Assembly: GCF_027596085.1 (NCBI RefSeq)
Contig: NC_072472.1
Coordinates: forward strand, 14,783,471-14,847,470
DNA: 64,000 bases
Direction of reading: 5' to 3'
Source of the DNA: Anoplopoma fimbria
Lineage: Eukaryota; Chordata; Actinopteri; Perciformes; Anoplopomatidae
Shown: positions 23,631 through 37,002 of the stretch, piece by piece
How positions within the stretch are numbered: position 1 is the stretch's first letter
Layout: each line of letters starts with the position of its first letter
Translations under genes and position numbers: made by a program
The notes under the pieces: generated by a model
The model's database searches: none
What the model was told of the DNA's origin: nothing
What the model saw: only the letters and a program-made list of their open reading frames with translations

Positions 23631-26600
23631 TTAAGTCTTTCTCTCCCATTGAACATCCTTTCCTTGAATTTCAGTCCTCAGGTCTGCAAAATCTTTTTCA
23701 CTGCAGAGAAAGACGTAATAGGTGAGATGAACATTACAACCAACACATAAGTGGTTATTTTTGATTCCATAAGTTTACTTTTTCACTGTTCATCTGAGGT
23801 TAATAAGAATGATTCCACATGTCAGGTTGAGCTGCTGAAGGATTGTGTGAAAGCTTGGTGTGGACAACTAGAGAAAAACATAGATGAAATTAAAGTATCA
23901 CACTACCGGATATGCTTGCATGCATGTGTTTGTGTGCTACAAAACCGTACAAACCTTCGGAGGTTGAATACAGGCAGGTGTGTTACTGTAGATGTGGTTG
24001 ATGGCTCTCTGAAGGACCACAGCCTGCTGAGTGAGGCTCTTCAGGTACTCTGAGCTTTCCTTTGTACTGTCATGGTTCTCCCCAACCTTCACGTGTCCAA
24101 CAATTAAGTCTCTCAGTTAAAATTATGAGTACATGACTTCAATATAACGACAGAAACCATGGCATTCCAGCATTTTAAAGCATACCTGGCTCTTATATAT
24201 TGAAAAAGCCTCTTTCTCGTGTTGCAGAGCTGATCGAAACTCTCCTTTACTCTCATACACAGTGGCAAGCAGATGATGACTGCAGGGAAGATAGACACAG
24301 ACAGGCAGTAAAGTAATGAAAACTTTTATATAAAGGAAATTAAGGAGGGTAACAGTATATGAATAGGACAATAGAAGAAACCTGTATTACAAAGCATGTC
24401 TCTAATTTTCTCAGATTGTCTGTCATTTTAATGTGTTGCAATCTTTCCGTCAGCTTCTGAAGTAAGATAACAGACGACAGAGGGGAACAACAACCCGTCT
24501 TACCTTTGTGCATGCTTCAGGGATGCAGCACCGTGGTATTTTGAAGTTGACATTAAGGCATTCTGTAGGAACTTCAGGGAAAGTTCATACTCCATCAGGC
24601 CATGAAGAACTAGACCCAGCATACTCTATTGTAGTGGAGCACAACAGGGACATAAACAGAAGCCTTTTCTTTATTTGTCACTTTTGTCAGTAATTGTGTT
24701 ATTTTGTTATAAAATGGATTGTTTTTTGTATATATTGATGTCAGTGTATCTCTGGAGGGAGAGTTTGCAGTAAAAGGATAAAAAAGGCTTGTTTGGTTGA
24801 CAGGTGCAACATGAACTTAAGAAAAATCTTAAAAGTTAGCTTTTTTTTCATCCTTCCTACCTAATTTGTTGTATTTTTTTATTATAAGGATTTGAGTAGT
24901 CGTTGTTAACTCTTTATCTTGGGTTATTATGATTTTTTAACTAACCAGATCCCCAACATACCATAAAGCACATATTATAGAACGTTACAAACTATCTTTA
25001 ATGTCTGAAGCAGGTAGATAACATAGAAATAGATTTTTGTGCAAAAAAAAGTAGAATGATATAGAGCAACACTTTGCAGGTGAGGTCCCACTTACATCCA
25101 GCAGTGCGACCTGTGGATGGTCCTCTCCGCTCACAAGCAGGGTGAGGTACCGAGCACGATACAGCAGCTGAAGGGAGGTCGAATGCCGGCCGCCAGCAAA
25201 GCAGTACAGGGCCAGGTAAGTCTGAATCACAGATAAGAGAATAATAAATACTAAATATGACATTAAGAATGTTAAGTACGGTGTTTGTAAAATAACAACA
25301 GGGTTAACATGTTATGGTCCAACAATCTGTATGTGGATCAATGTAAAGGTAAAGGGACTCACATAGTCCTGTATGGTCTGTGGATGGTCTATACCTTGTA
25401 TTCTCTCACTACTCATAACTGCCTTTTCCTGGTGGCTGAGGGCCTGTGAGACATGGAGAAATGAGGAACGTTTATGAAAGCTCACAAATTGTTGTAGGTT
25501 GATGATTCATAAGTCTGGAACCACGCTAGGTTAAAGTTCATGGTAGAAACACATTTTAATGCGCACGTACATCTGCATACTCCCCCAGGATGTAGCAGAT
25601 CCGTCCCAGGAGACGCAGGCACATGGACACGTCCTCATGCAGGACACCACATACGCTGCTGAACAGAGTCAGGGCCTGGCTGATCAATTCATGTCCATCT
25701 CTGAGAAGCCCTGAGAGCCAACATAAAACACTACTGATGAGCTTTGAATGCACAAAAACATGAAGTACAGCAAATCCTGAAGTTTGTCAGAGTCTGAAGA
25801 AATTTAAATAGTTACTACGGTATTTTAAAATAATTTCCTTCTCATTCCTAAACATGACAAAAAATGACAAAATAATTCACAGTTATTCCAAATGGGGACA
25901 ACAAAATGTCCATGTATGTTGTTAGTTGTGTACCAACAGTGACTTTTAAGGCTTAGACCACTTAAATGTAAAATATGTTGTTAACCCTACCTCCTGCATC
26001 AGAAACATTACCTCATGACTTTTATTAAGTGTAAACATATACACTTTATCTTAAGCGTATGTTTTTGTGTCCGCGTCTCTCACCCTGCTGCACCGCCACC
26101 TGTGCGTGTTGCACCAGCCGTGTGGCGTCTGTTGATGTAGGTTTGAGATGTTTGACCACAGGGAACATGTTGACAACATCTTCCTCACCAAACACTGGCC
26201 TGTGTCGAGTCTCAAACACATACTCCCTCAGCTGCACCTAAATACAGAGAAAAGGGAAGAATGAAAACAGCTGCATTTTAAAGCTTCATTAGCTAACGTT
26301 GCATTTTGGCTGCACCAAGTCAATGCTGGAGATAATTAAATTTTTCTTTAGGGCTTATTGGACTTCAGCAACCACAGTAACATAATGAAAGTCCTTAACT
26401 TATGTTACGACACCTGTCTTATTAAGCATCACATATGAGAAGATATTTGTTTCTCTGTTAGCTTGACAAGATGGTGGTGTGGCCAAAAAAATCTAAATAT
26501 CATATCAGAATTTGAGCAGATTCAACAATTACCACAACTATTGATGAGCCCAGTTTTCAATCAAAGGAGAACTTGCTGTTTTTATTTGGTCCTTATTGCT

Positions 26601-29600
26601 CAACTTTGATCTATTGAATCACCTGAGATGATTCTAAATTATACAAAAGGTGTGAATTCATTGTTTACAACAAAAATGATTGACTTAATGTAAGTAATCA
26701 ACTAACTACCATATTGACCTGGTGTGTCTCCCCTGAAGACAGACATAATTTATTTATTTCATAGGTAAATGTATTTTGAAGAGGAGCATGGTAGATGTCT
26801 GACCTGGATGCCCGTCTTGATGGCAAGCTCTCTCAGCAGTGAGATCCTCTGAAGGCTGTGCTTTTTTATTTCTTCATCTATATTTTCACTGGACAAAGAG
26901 AGGATGGCAGGGTAAATCCTGTTGCACATATCCAACCACACACACACACACACACACATATGCACGCACACACACCTGTCTATCGTGTGGTTGTAATAAT
27001 CTCCAGCCTCAGTCCTGATCCGGCCCCAGAGCTCACTGGGGGTCAGTCTGGCCCACACACTGTCCTTCAACAAAGCGACTCGACCCCCGTGGCTCCGCCG
27101 CCGTCGGCTCCTGCGGCGAGAGAGTAGCTCATCTGAGCAGGAGTCGGGGAAGCAGGAGGAGGAGCTCAGGAGGCAGTTTAAGAAGTGACTGACAGCAGCA
27201 GAGAAAGCTGCAGGTTCCACGTCCTGCAGAGAAAATAAGATACAGTATATGTGAATATTAGAAAATGTATGAGAGGTTGCATAATGTTAATATTATGATT
27301 AGAGCACTCCACCTGTAGATAGGTCCTGAAGATGTGTTTTGCACTTCTGATGATGACTTCACTGATAGAAATTCTCTGTGAGGGAACATTTTATCAGTTA
27401 TGTGATCAGGAGGATTTTAGCATCCTGACAGACAGTTGGCATCCTTTATTTCCTAGTGTTTGTTTCATGTTCTATAAAACATAAAGTTGAAATCTATTCT
27501 ATCATATGACAAAAGACAGCGATCAGAGATGACTTTAGGCCTTGACCAAGAACATTGGAAATAAAAACTATTATCTTGACTAAGTCTAAGATTGAGTTGA
27601 GATGGAAAGATGAGACCACACATGAGTCTTTATAGCTGTGTACCTCGAGAGTCAAGGACAGAGAAACAATTGTGCATTTGATAATAATAATAACAATAAT
27701 AATAATAGTAATAATAATATCTTAAGTAAATCCTCATCTGCTGCCTGGAACAAAACGTACAGATCTGCCGCTCATGTCAGGCCACATTTATTTAAGAAAA
27801 ATGTGATTCAAATGATGGACTGGAAGTCAATGCAAAAGTAAACTCAAGAGCAGCTATGATCACTTTACGTACAGGTGTTAAGGGTGACAATAGCTGAAGC
27901 AAGTACCTTTATGTGGCTGAGTCTCTCTCTGTCCTCCACCTTGTCCAGCTCCTTCAGTAGAGTGCCCAGGTATCGCACATTCACACCCCGCTGATGTAGC
28001 ACAGAGGTCAGGGTCGCTCCATCCATCAGCACTGCTGAGTGGTCAAGACAGTCCCTCAGCTACCACACACACACACACACACACACAAACAGAAACACAG
28101 GAAGCAGCAGTAGTGTTATTGATATTACGTCTTCATGCACATGATACATCTGAATGTTTTTGCTCCACACGCGGCTCACCACTGCTGGAATCTGATTGGA
28201 CAGTAGGAAAGCAGCCACGTCCCATAACAACTGCGTCTGCCTCTGAACCTCCTCAACACACTCAGAGGAGAAACGAACACCTGCAGCAAACACACACTTT
28301 TCAATCAGATTGTTTTTTAAACTTTATAAACATGACCGTATGTGTATGCACACAAGTTTGTTTAATACCCGGTGAGCAAACATCAGGGTTGAAGCGGATG
28401 TCGAAGCAGGACTCACTCACTGATCCGACAGCCTCGCAAGCTTTCATGATCACATTTCTTCTCTCAAATTCTGCAAAAGTAACACATGAGTGCTTTATTA
28501 ATCGACACACAATCAAACTATCCTCACCACTTTCTTTGGCCTCAATCTTTAGTTAACAATAAATATTTTCAGGTTTTGAAGATCTATGACTGTGAGGTCT
28601 TACTTAAGTAAAAGTAGGAAAATCACACAATAAGAACATTCAATTATAGGTAATAGCACTGCATTCAAACAACTAACTTAAAAACAACAACAATATAATT
28701 ATTATTAAAAGCAAAATGTACTTAAAGTATGAAAAGTAATTTTTGCAGCTGAACGGTTATATATTATATCACAAGGTCATTATTTCTGATGCATAAAAAT
28801 GTAAGCATCCCATATTAAGAACTCAGTAAAATCTTAATTTGCAAAAAAATAGCAACTATATCTATCAGGAAAACGTAGCGAGGCAAAAGTATAAAGAAGA
28901 AGAAAATATATACACACAAAATCATACTTACAGTAATAAAGTACTTGAGCCAATATACTAAGTTACATTCCAACCCTGGGGATGAACATCTGAACTCAGC
29001 TTCTAAGCCAACATGGATGAGAATTCCTTAGAAAACTGAAAATTTCAACATTCATATTTGTGTCTGAAAGCACCAGAACAACAACTAAATGGACCTTATG
29101 ATGCCATTGTTTTACCAACTGTTGTGCCCAGAGTCATGAATTTACGGACTTTCATGTCTTATTACTCTACATCCTTTGTTTGGCTAATTTAGTACCTTCT
29201 CACTCTGAGTTTCTCAGCTTGATTTCTGTTTGTGGTAACAGAATTTCTCCTGGTTTATCATTTCACTTCATTTAGCTGGTCTTATTCACCAATATCAGCA
29301 CCGGATGTGGCTGTATCCCCAGTTCTCGGCTCATTGGCAGGCTCTTTGCTTTGCTCCATGGCTTTATCTTGTTCTTCTGTTTGGATGAGATCCCGGGACG
29401 CCATCTTGACATAAATTTCATACCTGCAAAAGGAAACACAAGATTAGAGGGATGAGATGCTCAGTTCATCCTGCTGGTTTAACAGTTGCATGGTATCTGC
29501 ACTTGTGTCCACATCTCCTCTTCCTCACCTGTGCTGGACGAAGGCCTCGATCAGTTCTGATCTCAGGCTGGCCAGACTGTGATGGTGTCGCCGTGGGTAA

Positions 29601-32600
29601 CCAAAGATCTGGCACTCCTTCGGCACCTCCCTCCTCTCCTCTGTCTCTGAGAACTGGAAGTTGAGGTCAGGGGGGAAGGTCCGGAGGAGGTCCAAGATGT
29701 AGGGTCTTCCGTCATTACCCATGATGCCTTTGGTCTCGATGCCAGAGCAAAGCTCCACTGGGCTGTTGTTGTGGTCGAGCACCTGGTGACGTTGGATTCT
29801 TAGTGGTTCACTGGTTTTATCCAGAAGCTCCAGAAACCTGGAGTAATGTTGAGAAACAAAAGGGTTGCATGTTTAATGTACACTTTATTATTCTTTAAAT
29901 ACTTGTAAATATAACCCTTTGTGGTTTTTGTGAGTATGTTTGTGTTACCTGGGGTGAGTAAAAACAGTTTTTCCATAGTCATTAGAGCCATAGACAACAC
30001 TCTGCTCCTGATTTTTCTCCAGTATCCCAGGAACGATTGTCTGAGCGATAACACGGATGCCCCGATAATCTACCACAGCTGTCCCAAGTATGTGAAGACC
30101 CTCTACGTCTACAGATGCATAAGCCTGTAGCAGAGAAACATAAGTATTTTTGTTTTAATGGCAAGAACATGGGATAAATCATTGTTTCCCAAACTTTATT
30201 GGGACAAACCATTGAAACACAATTAACAACTGGCCCTATCTATAAGAATAATTTGTGCATAAATGAATGTTCCTGACCATTTTTATTGCCATTTTCACAT
30301 CCCCTTATTTTGAGTAGGAAAAAAAAGTGATTTTGAAGAGATATATGTTTAATAAATCACAACTTTGTTTTATGCATGTGTTATTGAAAGCATATTCACA
30401 TATTAAATACGATGTAAATTAGACTAAATATATTAATTTAGGCTGAGTGAACAGGCTTAAATCTTTTTTTTCTCTCATACGTTAAACAAGCAGATTGTAT
30501 GCATGCCTTTGATATTAGATTCAATGTTAAAAGTAGGCTACAATTATCAGAACAACACGAACATTCAGGCTTCCTCATGTGGCTCAAAGGTTTAATGCAG
30601 ATATGATCTTTGAATAAAAAACTATGGAAGAAATTTGTCAAATTAATTTGGCAACCTTAATAAAATCTCCAGCGACACACCTGTTGGTTGTGACCCAGTG
30701 TTTAGGAGTGAATGGATTAGGTTTTAATCAGTATATTTGAAAGGGAAAACATTAGAAGTACAGTGGTACAGGACAATTTTTGACTTTTGAATATTGTTTT
30801 CCCCATTAAAATCCAGGTATTTGTACCCTTACAGAACTAATGAATATGACTCTGTCCTTTCGGGAACAAATATACTTATAAATGGTATGGTTTAAACAGT
30901 AAATGCATCCCAAACGCATCACAACTCATGCAGGTTTTGCTGTGAGGACCTACCTGTGTTCCCCTCAGGTCACAGATGGCAGCAGCATGAGCAGCAGTGT
31001 TGCCCCCTAGTGGGCTGTAGTGCTCAGATACGTCGAACCCGAGGCTGAAGAACAGGTTGTTCCAGATGAACATCTGCATATGAGGCTCCTCCCCAGGGTT
31101 TAACGGCATGACGTTACCGTCGATGACAGCTACAGCTCCTCGTGTTGCAGCGGCAACAAAGTCACTGTTTGTCTGGATTGAGGGATTCAAATCTTGGTTA
31201 ACATTTTCTCTTCTTTGATTATAATGAAGAGCAACACAATCCGATGCGAGAGCAGGAAGAGGAAGGAAGTATCTAACAGTGATTTCATTAAAACATGGAA
31301 CAGTGTAGAGGAAGTAACAGAGGACAAGAGATTTTAAACATCTGTACGCCTGGTCACTGCTTCAGAGATGACCTCACATTCACAAGTTTGCTTCTCTTAT
31401 CATTAATCAAATGGAGAGGAGATGTTTAAAATCCTGTGGCTTCACCTTGAATATGCTCCTCTCTCTTTGCAGGCGCTCCTGAAGGGAGTTCCTGGGGAGT
31501 TCCCTGCATCCCTGCAGCTCCTCGTTCCAGTCCCGACTCTGTGGTCATAACACACAGCTTACATATCAGCATCACCATCACCTAGCCTTACATGCTCCAT
31601 GAAACCTGTATGTGCAAAAGTGCACATTTTAATGTCTGCAACCTGCCCAGCTGTCTGCTCGTCCTGGCCCATGCGACTGGTGTGCGTCTCCTCCGCTCTG
31701 ACGCAGTCGAGGGTGTGGTCTCCATGACGGGCGATCCAGGTGAACACCTGGAAAGGTGCTGCGATCCGCTCAAAAGGGTGTTGCTGGACTCTGGTTCACA
31801 GCAAGTGACAGAGAAGAATCTTTTATAAGTAAAGCTATTCTGGAAGTTAGGATTTCTGTTTTATTTAACACGTGTTACTGTCTTATATCACAAAGCCTTA
31901 ACTCTAGAAATGTAGACGACTGCTATTACTGTATTTCATCCACATATCAGATTGATATTAACAGTGTTACATGTCTCTTGATATTGTTTTAGCATGTAGT
32001 TCCAGCTTGATTACAGACAGCTCACCTCTTCTTCTGCAGGGCACTGAAGGTTTTCCTGAAAGCAGGGCTGACTTGACTCAGCAGCTCAACTAGAGAGTGG
32101 CAAAGGATTTTTGGAAGTGCAGGTTTAGGGTTGAAGTTGAAGGTGGTTGACCTGGAGCGGTAAAGAGCATAGCACAAGTTGAATTCACTAAGTTTCTACT
32201 GTCCTCATCGTATATATTTATTGTTGGTTAACTGCTCTGTGGTCGCTGTTGCTCTAATAAACACTTGCTTAGTTGTGGAACTTGGAAGAAATACAACATG
32301 AGAGTGAGACTAAGGCTCTACAGTCATACTGACAGCTCTGTGGGGCCGTACTTCAGCACAGTGGTCCCTTGAGCTAAATGCTAGCATCTAACATCCTCAC
32401 TATGACAAAGCTAACATGCTGACTTTAACAGTCAAAGTGTTGGACAAATTGCAACTTTGACCTGATGATACCGCTTGCTGAAAAGTGATTACATTTATTC
32501 ATGACATGAACGTCTGATCCAAATTTCATGATTATTCATCCAGTAGTTAAGATCAGATACATCGTCTGGAAACCATGACTGTCTGTACAAAATCTTGAGA

Positions 32601-35600
32601 GAAATCAAGATATTTCTCAGGATGAGAGAAGACAATAGTTGTTAAGATATTTCAGTCTGGACAAAAGTAGTGGACTGCCCGACATTGCCATTCCTCGAGA
32701 CACGAAGCTAGAATCGCTAAAAACTCTTTAATTTTTCATAGCTTAGCAAATAAATGTCTCATCAGTTTAACACTCACTGGTTAAGGTAAAAGCCTCGTGT
32801 AGATGATGTTATGTTGAGTTCTTTGTCCTCCATAGTCAGGACATTGAGGTACATTAGGTCCCCATGCATCTTCCTGTTTCCTGGAGGAGGGTTCCAGCTG
32901 CTCATGGTTAGAACCCGCAGGCACTGTAGTGGCTGTAATGATACTTTCATAAAGTCCAATTGTTGCTTCACTACAACTTAGTACACGTTTCATTGCATCT
33001 TATATATCTAACAAATTGTGTTTGCGATTGCAAAATGTGATCTCTCACCTTCCAGTCATCTCTGAGTGGCTGCAGTGGAGTTAGTGGTCGGTCCTTACAT
33101 CCAGGGAGGATGTATTCTGGAGGGCTGCAGTCAGTAGACTCCTTTTCAGAAGCTCGCCTGTTCCCCACGCTGTCGCTGTCTGAAGGGATGAATATGGAGG
33201 TGAAACGTTGAATGATTACAGGCAGAAATGGTCAGACTAAACCTGAAGAGAGAAGGTAATAAGAAAATAATATTATCCTTGTCACCTCTGGTGTAAAAGG
33301 CGAGGTAAGAGAGTGAGCTGCAGTTCACTCCGTTGTATGCATCTGCTGGGTCAAGGCTCCTCAGAAGGTCACGAACATGTCTGAGATGAAGACGAGCATC
33401 ACGCACTGTGTAAGAATCTGCAACAAGACCAGAAAATATGCTTTTAAATGGGTAGAAATCATTGTTGTGTTGCAATTTCCGGGAAGAAGATAAACAAATC
33501 AGTGCAGAAACATATATTAACAATACGAGACAAAACAGTGCAGTATAAAATGACTCAAGTGGAGAAGAACTTGTGTGATCATAAGATCATATGATACCCA
33601 AATCATCAAAATCAGTGGACCATGCATATATGAACTCTCAATCCAGCGTGAGCATTGTTCATTCAATGTGATTTTACAAAGCGTGAATTCTAATTAATGA
33701 ATTAAAATAAACATTATTCAAAGTTACTGTAAGGAACTTTCAACTGGTCATCAAACAGTCTTAATTTAATACTTATAGCTCTACATGACTAACAAAAGTA
33801 ACTGAGATCATCAGCAAGAAGATTGGCTTTGTTGATACAGTTATGCTTATTGCTTGTCATCGGTGCCACCGGGTTAGATTCCGCGTGAAATCAGATGAAA
33901 TCATGGAGGTTCAGCAGAAACTGCTTTAGCTCAGACTACAGAGGGGCCTCTGACAGAAACCAGCCCACCTCTGACCGACTTAGGTCTGGCTTCGCTGCTG
34001 CCTTCAACCTGCAGTCTCCTGGAGAACCAGGACTCAGCGGGGCAGATTGTCAGACCACTATTGCTGTAAAAATGTGGTTTTCTAAAGGAAATACGATGCT
34101 AGAATCCATTACCCCTTTCGTCCACAGGGACCGACAAATCAACACAAAGTGAAAGTTCCTAGAAGTAGCTTCAAGTATTGAATTCTTAACAAAATAAACA
34201 TTTATAGTTTATGTTTAAAGTGAGTGATGCATTAGATAGAAATAAGTAGTGGTGAAGTTTATTAAAGCTAAATCATACTGTGGTTTTGTTGTGTGGAGTC
34301 ACAAATGATGTTGTAAACCTTCCTCGGTAAATTTAGGTGGCCATTTTCATCAAGTTTGCACAGCCTGATGAGAGTGTAACGTTTTGGGACAAGCAGAGAG
34401 AGCATCTGTCTGATGAGAGGTCAACAAAGTTCATACTAAAGAAAGGGCCTCCCTGTGATAACATGTTATGGGTCCACATGATGCGAGGTCTAATAAAACA
34501 AGACTGAAGTCAGATGCTGACAGTGTTGCACTCCAAAGTGAACGACACACTTAGTTATCACAAAAACACAACTTGTCAAGAAGAAAGAAAAGGATGAGGC
34601 AGTTACCCTCCACCACCTTGATCAGCGCTCCGTCCTGGATGCCCTGGATGGAGCTCAGCTCTGTGAGGCTGTCGAGCGCGATGCCTCCCAGCTGCAGGGA
34701 GAAGCATGTGCAATGGCAGCTCATCTCGTGCTCCATCAGCACCTGGTGCAACTCGGCTACCAACATCTGTCCCGACACCTGGGAATGGAGGAGAGTTGGA
34801 ATTGAGTGGTTCAGAAAGACGTGAACATTCATCTTTAAAAAAGGTATCTTTAAAAGAAGAAATGAGAAAGAGGTACACAGAACCTGAAGCTCAAAACTTT
34901 CTTTTCCAGGAGGTTGAATTCGGACCGTAAAGTCTGTCACTTGGAGAGCAACTAAGTCCCTGAGGCTGAGTTTCCCTTTATCGGCGTCACACTGCTGTTG
35001 GCGATCATCCTCAAGACTTTGATGTGGAGGCGCTGTTGGCGGAATAGACAAAATAAAAATGTGCGGATTGAAAAAATAAAGTGAAAATAAATAAAAAAAA
35101 TAAAGGAAAAAGGAAATCATGAACTGAAATGATGGATATTACGGCATATTTGAAAAGAAAAGTGAAATTTCCATCCCTTAAACAGAAAACAAAAGCTTTA
35201 AATGTAAATACTCAAATCGATACCTGAAATGCAAGTCTGAATTAAACATGTAATTGAAGAGGAAAATAGATTACGCTTTTTTTTTACCTTTTTTCCAGCC
35301 TCTATTTTGTGTATGCCCATGTTCGTAAGGTATTCAAAATTTGTCATTTGGCTTTATACTTTATCAAATTGCCATTTCGCAATATCAATCTACCATTTCA
35401 ATTTACTTTTTGCTTAGTAACATTTAATTATGGCCCGAATATGTGGGTAGGCTACTTATATATATATATATAATAAAAGTAAATATGACTTGAGATATTT
35501 TAAGTCAGAATAAAATTATCCTCCAAAGCGCTGCAGTGTAAATTAAAGCAAAGATAAACACAACCAAATAAAACCACTCACCTTTAACATGTGGTGCAGC

Positions 35601-36956
35601 CAGAAACATCCTGTCAACTAAAAACAAGGTTTGCTTCATCTCGGCCTCTTCCTCATGTAGCGGAGCGGTCTCGCCGTTCTCGTCCTCTTCTTTCTTCAAT
35701 GGATGAATGTGATCTGCATTTAAATCTGACTGATCTGTTTGGTCCTCGGACAGATCCATGTTTGTTTTAGTGTGGATAACGTGACAGACCTTTTCATTTA
35801 CATTCTGATCCATCACCACAGTCTGCTGTCCCATCTGTTCATTATCCTGATGACTCTGTTGAGTCAGGTCTACACGACACTCAGCAGGGTCAAAGTTCTT
35901 CACAGCTTCGGTGCTGTTGATGCTGCATGTTGTCGGCTGAACTTCCTTCTGTGACTCAGTGTTCTCATCCATATTGTTGTTTTGTTTAGTTGGCATGACT
36001 GAGGTGAACTCTGATTTTGTTACATTCTCCTGTGTCGGCTCTGTCTGGACAAAGTCTGTATTTTCCTGAGCGACAACAGTTGTTTGTTGCAACTTAAAGA
36101 CATTCCCTTCATCAGTGTTCAACTCCTCTATTACCTTTGTATTTAGTTTGGTTTTAAATATACGATTTGTAGAAGTGGTGGTCAGCTCCTCATGGATTTG
36201 ATTCTCTATCGGTTCTTTCTGTTCAGCTTCCTTGTCGACATCTCTGAAGGCCAGTTTGTTTCTCTCTGTCTGTTTCTCGAAAACTTCCATGTCAGCCCAG
36301 GTTGAGTCCAACCTTTTCTTTTGTTTCTCTGGCGACATTTTAGTGACAATGTCTGGAGATGTTTGTGCCTCCAATAGCACACACACCTGTCTCTGTATTT
36401 CACGTTCTTCCACAACCACCTCTTTTGAAATACCAGTATTTTTTAGTGCGTTTACTTCTCTCTCCAGAGTCTGATTATTGAACATAAGTATTTCTGTCTG
36501 TGCCTGAACTTCTGCCTGTGACTCTGTCTGAGTATGCACCCCCATACCAATCATTGTCTCCACTTCAGTCTGTGTCTCAACCTCCGAAAACCCCTTGCTT
36601 CTCCACCTGTTGCTCCTCTCTTGTCCTTCATCTCTTGGCTCGTCCACCCTCACTCCCTCCTCCTCCTCGGACACCAGCAGACACACCATCGGCTCCACCA
36701 GAGTCACTTCCCCTCCCGGGTTGCTGCTTAGGATGATGTCAGGAAACAGGAAGTGCTCCGGTTCGAGGGAAGGGTTTTTCCCGCCGGGGGAGATGGTTAA
36801 CAGATCGTCCTCAAAGTCGTCCGGCATGCTGGGAGATTCACATTCACTCTCTTCGCTGGATAGCAGAGGGGATCTTTCCGCCTCGCCCTGGGCCGGTGCA
36901 TCCTTACACTTTAAGTATTTTGACAGTGCGTGACAGCAGTGGACTATGTTTCCCAT
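23631..36956 (-). CDS. cluh: CLUH (clustered mitochondria homologue) with a 458-residue N-terminal extension
   Basis: CLUH is a cytosolic RNA-binding protein that controls translation and stability of mRNAs for mitochondrial proteins and mitochondrial distribution. I infer 28 coding exons: 35582-36956, 34884-35032, 34607-34778, 33286-33417, 33049-33179, 32778-32932, 32026-32151, 31643-31790, 31446-31538, 30954-31172, 29949-30124, 29529-29837, 29290-29423, 28369-28470, 28180-28280, 27907-28059, 27313-27375, 26976-27223, 26804-26888, 26084-26237, 25571-25710, 25363-25443, 25096-25221, 24504-24625, 24186-24279, 23955-24086, 23794-23867, 23631-23700. Phases agree throughout (1687 residues). Exons 2-28 align along human CLUH (1309 residues): ubiquitin-like N domain (about 490-570), CLU domain (about 860-1090), TPR region (about 1410-1600). 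The linker in exon 13 is shorter than in human. Exon 1 is unrecognised. Donors of exons 2 (GTTCTG) and 8 (GTTGCA) are weak; the last intron starts AT, not GT. Confidence 0.88.
27681..27720. repeat. (AAT)n trinucleotide repeat
   Basis: About 13 AAT/ATA units with single interruptions, in the cluh intron between inferred exons 16 and 17. Confidence 0.9.
32310..32724 (-). repeat. Dispersed teleost repeat, longest copy
   Basis: This segment of a cluh intron (between inferred exons 6 and 7) shares motifs with two other places in the window. Its left part matches 10836-10915 in inverted orientation. Its right part (AATAGTTGTTAAGATATTTC...GGACTG...GCTAAAAA) matches 62061-62150. It resembles a sequence I recall as widely dispersed in fish genomes; I cannot name the family. 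Confidence 0.6.
35505..36956 (-). CDS. Long exon of unknown family; alternative readthrough form ends in a hydrophobic tail
   Basis: The ATG at 36954-36956 sits in GGCACCATGG, a full Kozak match, and opens 483 codons to a TGA at 35505. The start [18 protein letters not shown] suggests acylation (Gly2, Cys7, Cys8), although His6 is not favoured by the N-myristoylation consensus. Next come an acidic Ser/Pro-rich region ([14 protein letters not shown], about residues 27-45) and a long Glu/Gln/Thr-rich part with heptad-like stretches. If the strong donor AAAG/GTGAGT at 35581 is used, residue 458 joins CLUH exon 2 in phase. If it is skipped, 25 further codons follow, about 22 of them hydrophobic with Trp at both ends, then a stop: the form of a C-terminal tail anchor. 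It could be a separate gene. I do not recognise the family. Confidence 0.6.
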   Translation of the reverse strand: MGNIVHCCHALSKYLKCKDAPAQGEAERSPLLSSEESECESPSMPDDFEDDLLTISPGGKNPSLEPEHFLFPDIILSSNPGGEVTLVEPMVCLLVSEEEEGVRVDEPRDEGQERSNRWRSKGFSEVETQTEVETMIGMGVHTQTESQAEVQAQTEILMFNNQTLEREVNALKNTGISKEVVVEEREIQRQVCVLLEAQTSPDIVTKMSPEKQKKRLDSTWADMEVFEKQTERNKLAFRDVDKEAEQKEPIENQIHEELTTTSTNRIFKTKLNTKVIEELNTDEGNVFKLQQTTVVAQENTDFVQTEPTQENVTKSEFTSVMPTKQNNNMDENTESQKEVQPTTCSINSTEAVKNFDPAECRVDLTQQSHQDNEQMGQQTVVMDQNVNEKVCHVIHTKTNMDLSEDQTDQSDLNADHIHPLKKEEDENGETAPLHEEEAEMKQTLFLVDRMFLAAPHVKGEWFYLVVFIFALIYTAALWRIILF

Positions 36957-37002
36957 GGTGCCTTTGTGCAAGAAACTGCAATACAACTGTTCAGGTGGCC
37001 TA
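36957..37002 (-). other. 5' leader and acceptor upstream of the cluh long exon
   Basis: On the minus strand a pyrimidine-rich run ending TCTCCCATAG precedes GCCACCTGAACAG about 45 bases before the MGN start codon, so the exon probably has a spliced 5' UTR. The upstream non-coding exon is not identified. Confidence 0.45.

Noticed and set aside
23504..24053. Plus-strand open frames near the cluh 3' end
   Set aside because: They lie opposite CLUH exons 26-28 and show no known domain.
33895..34152. Plus-strand open frame in the cluh intron between exons 3 and 4
   Set aside because: No start context, splice partners or similarity; chance frame.
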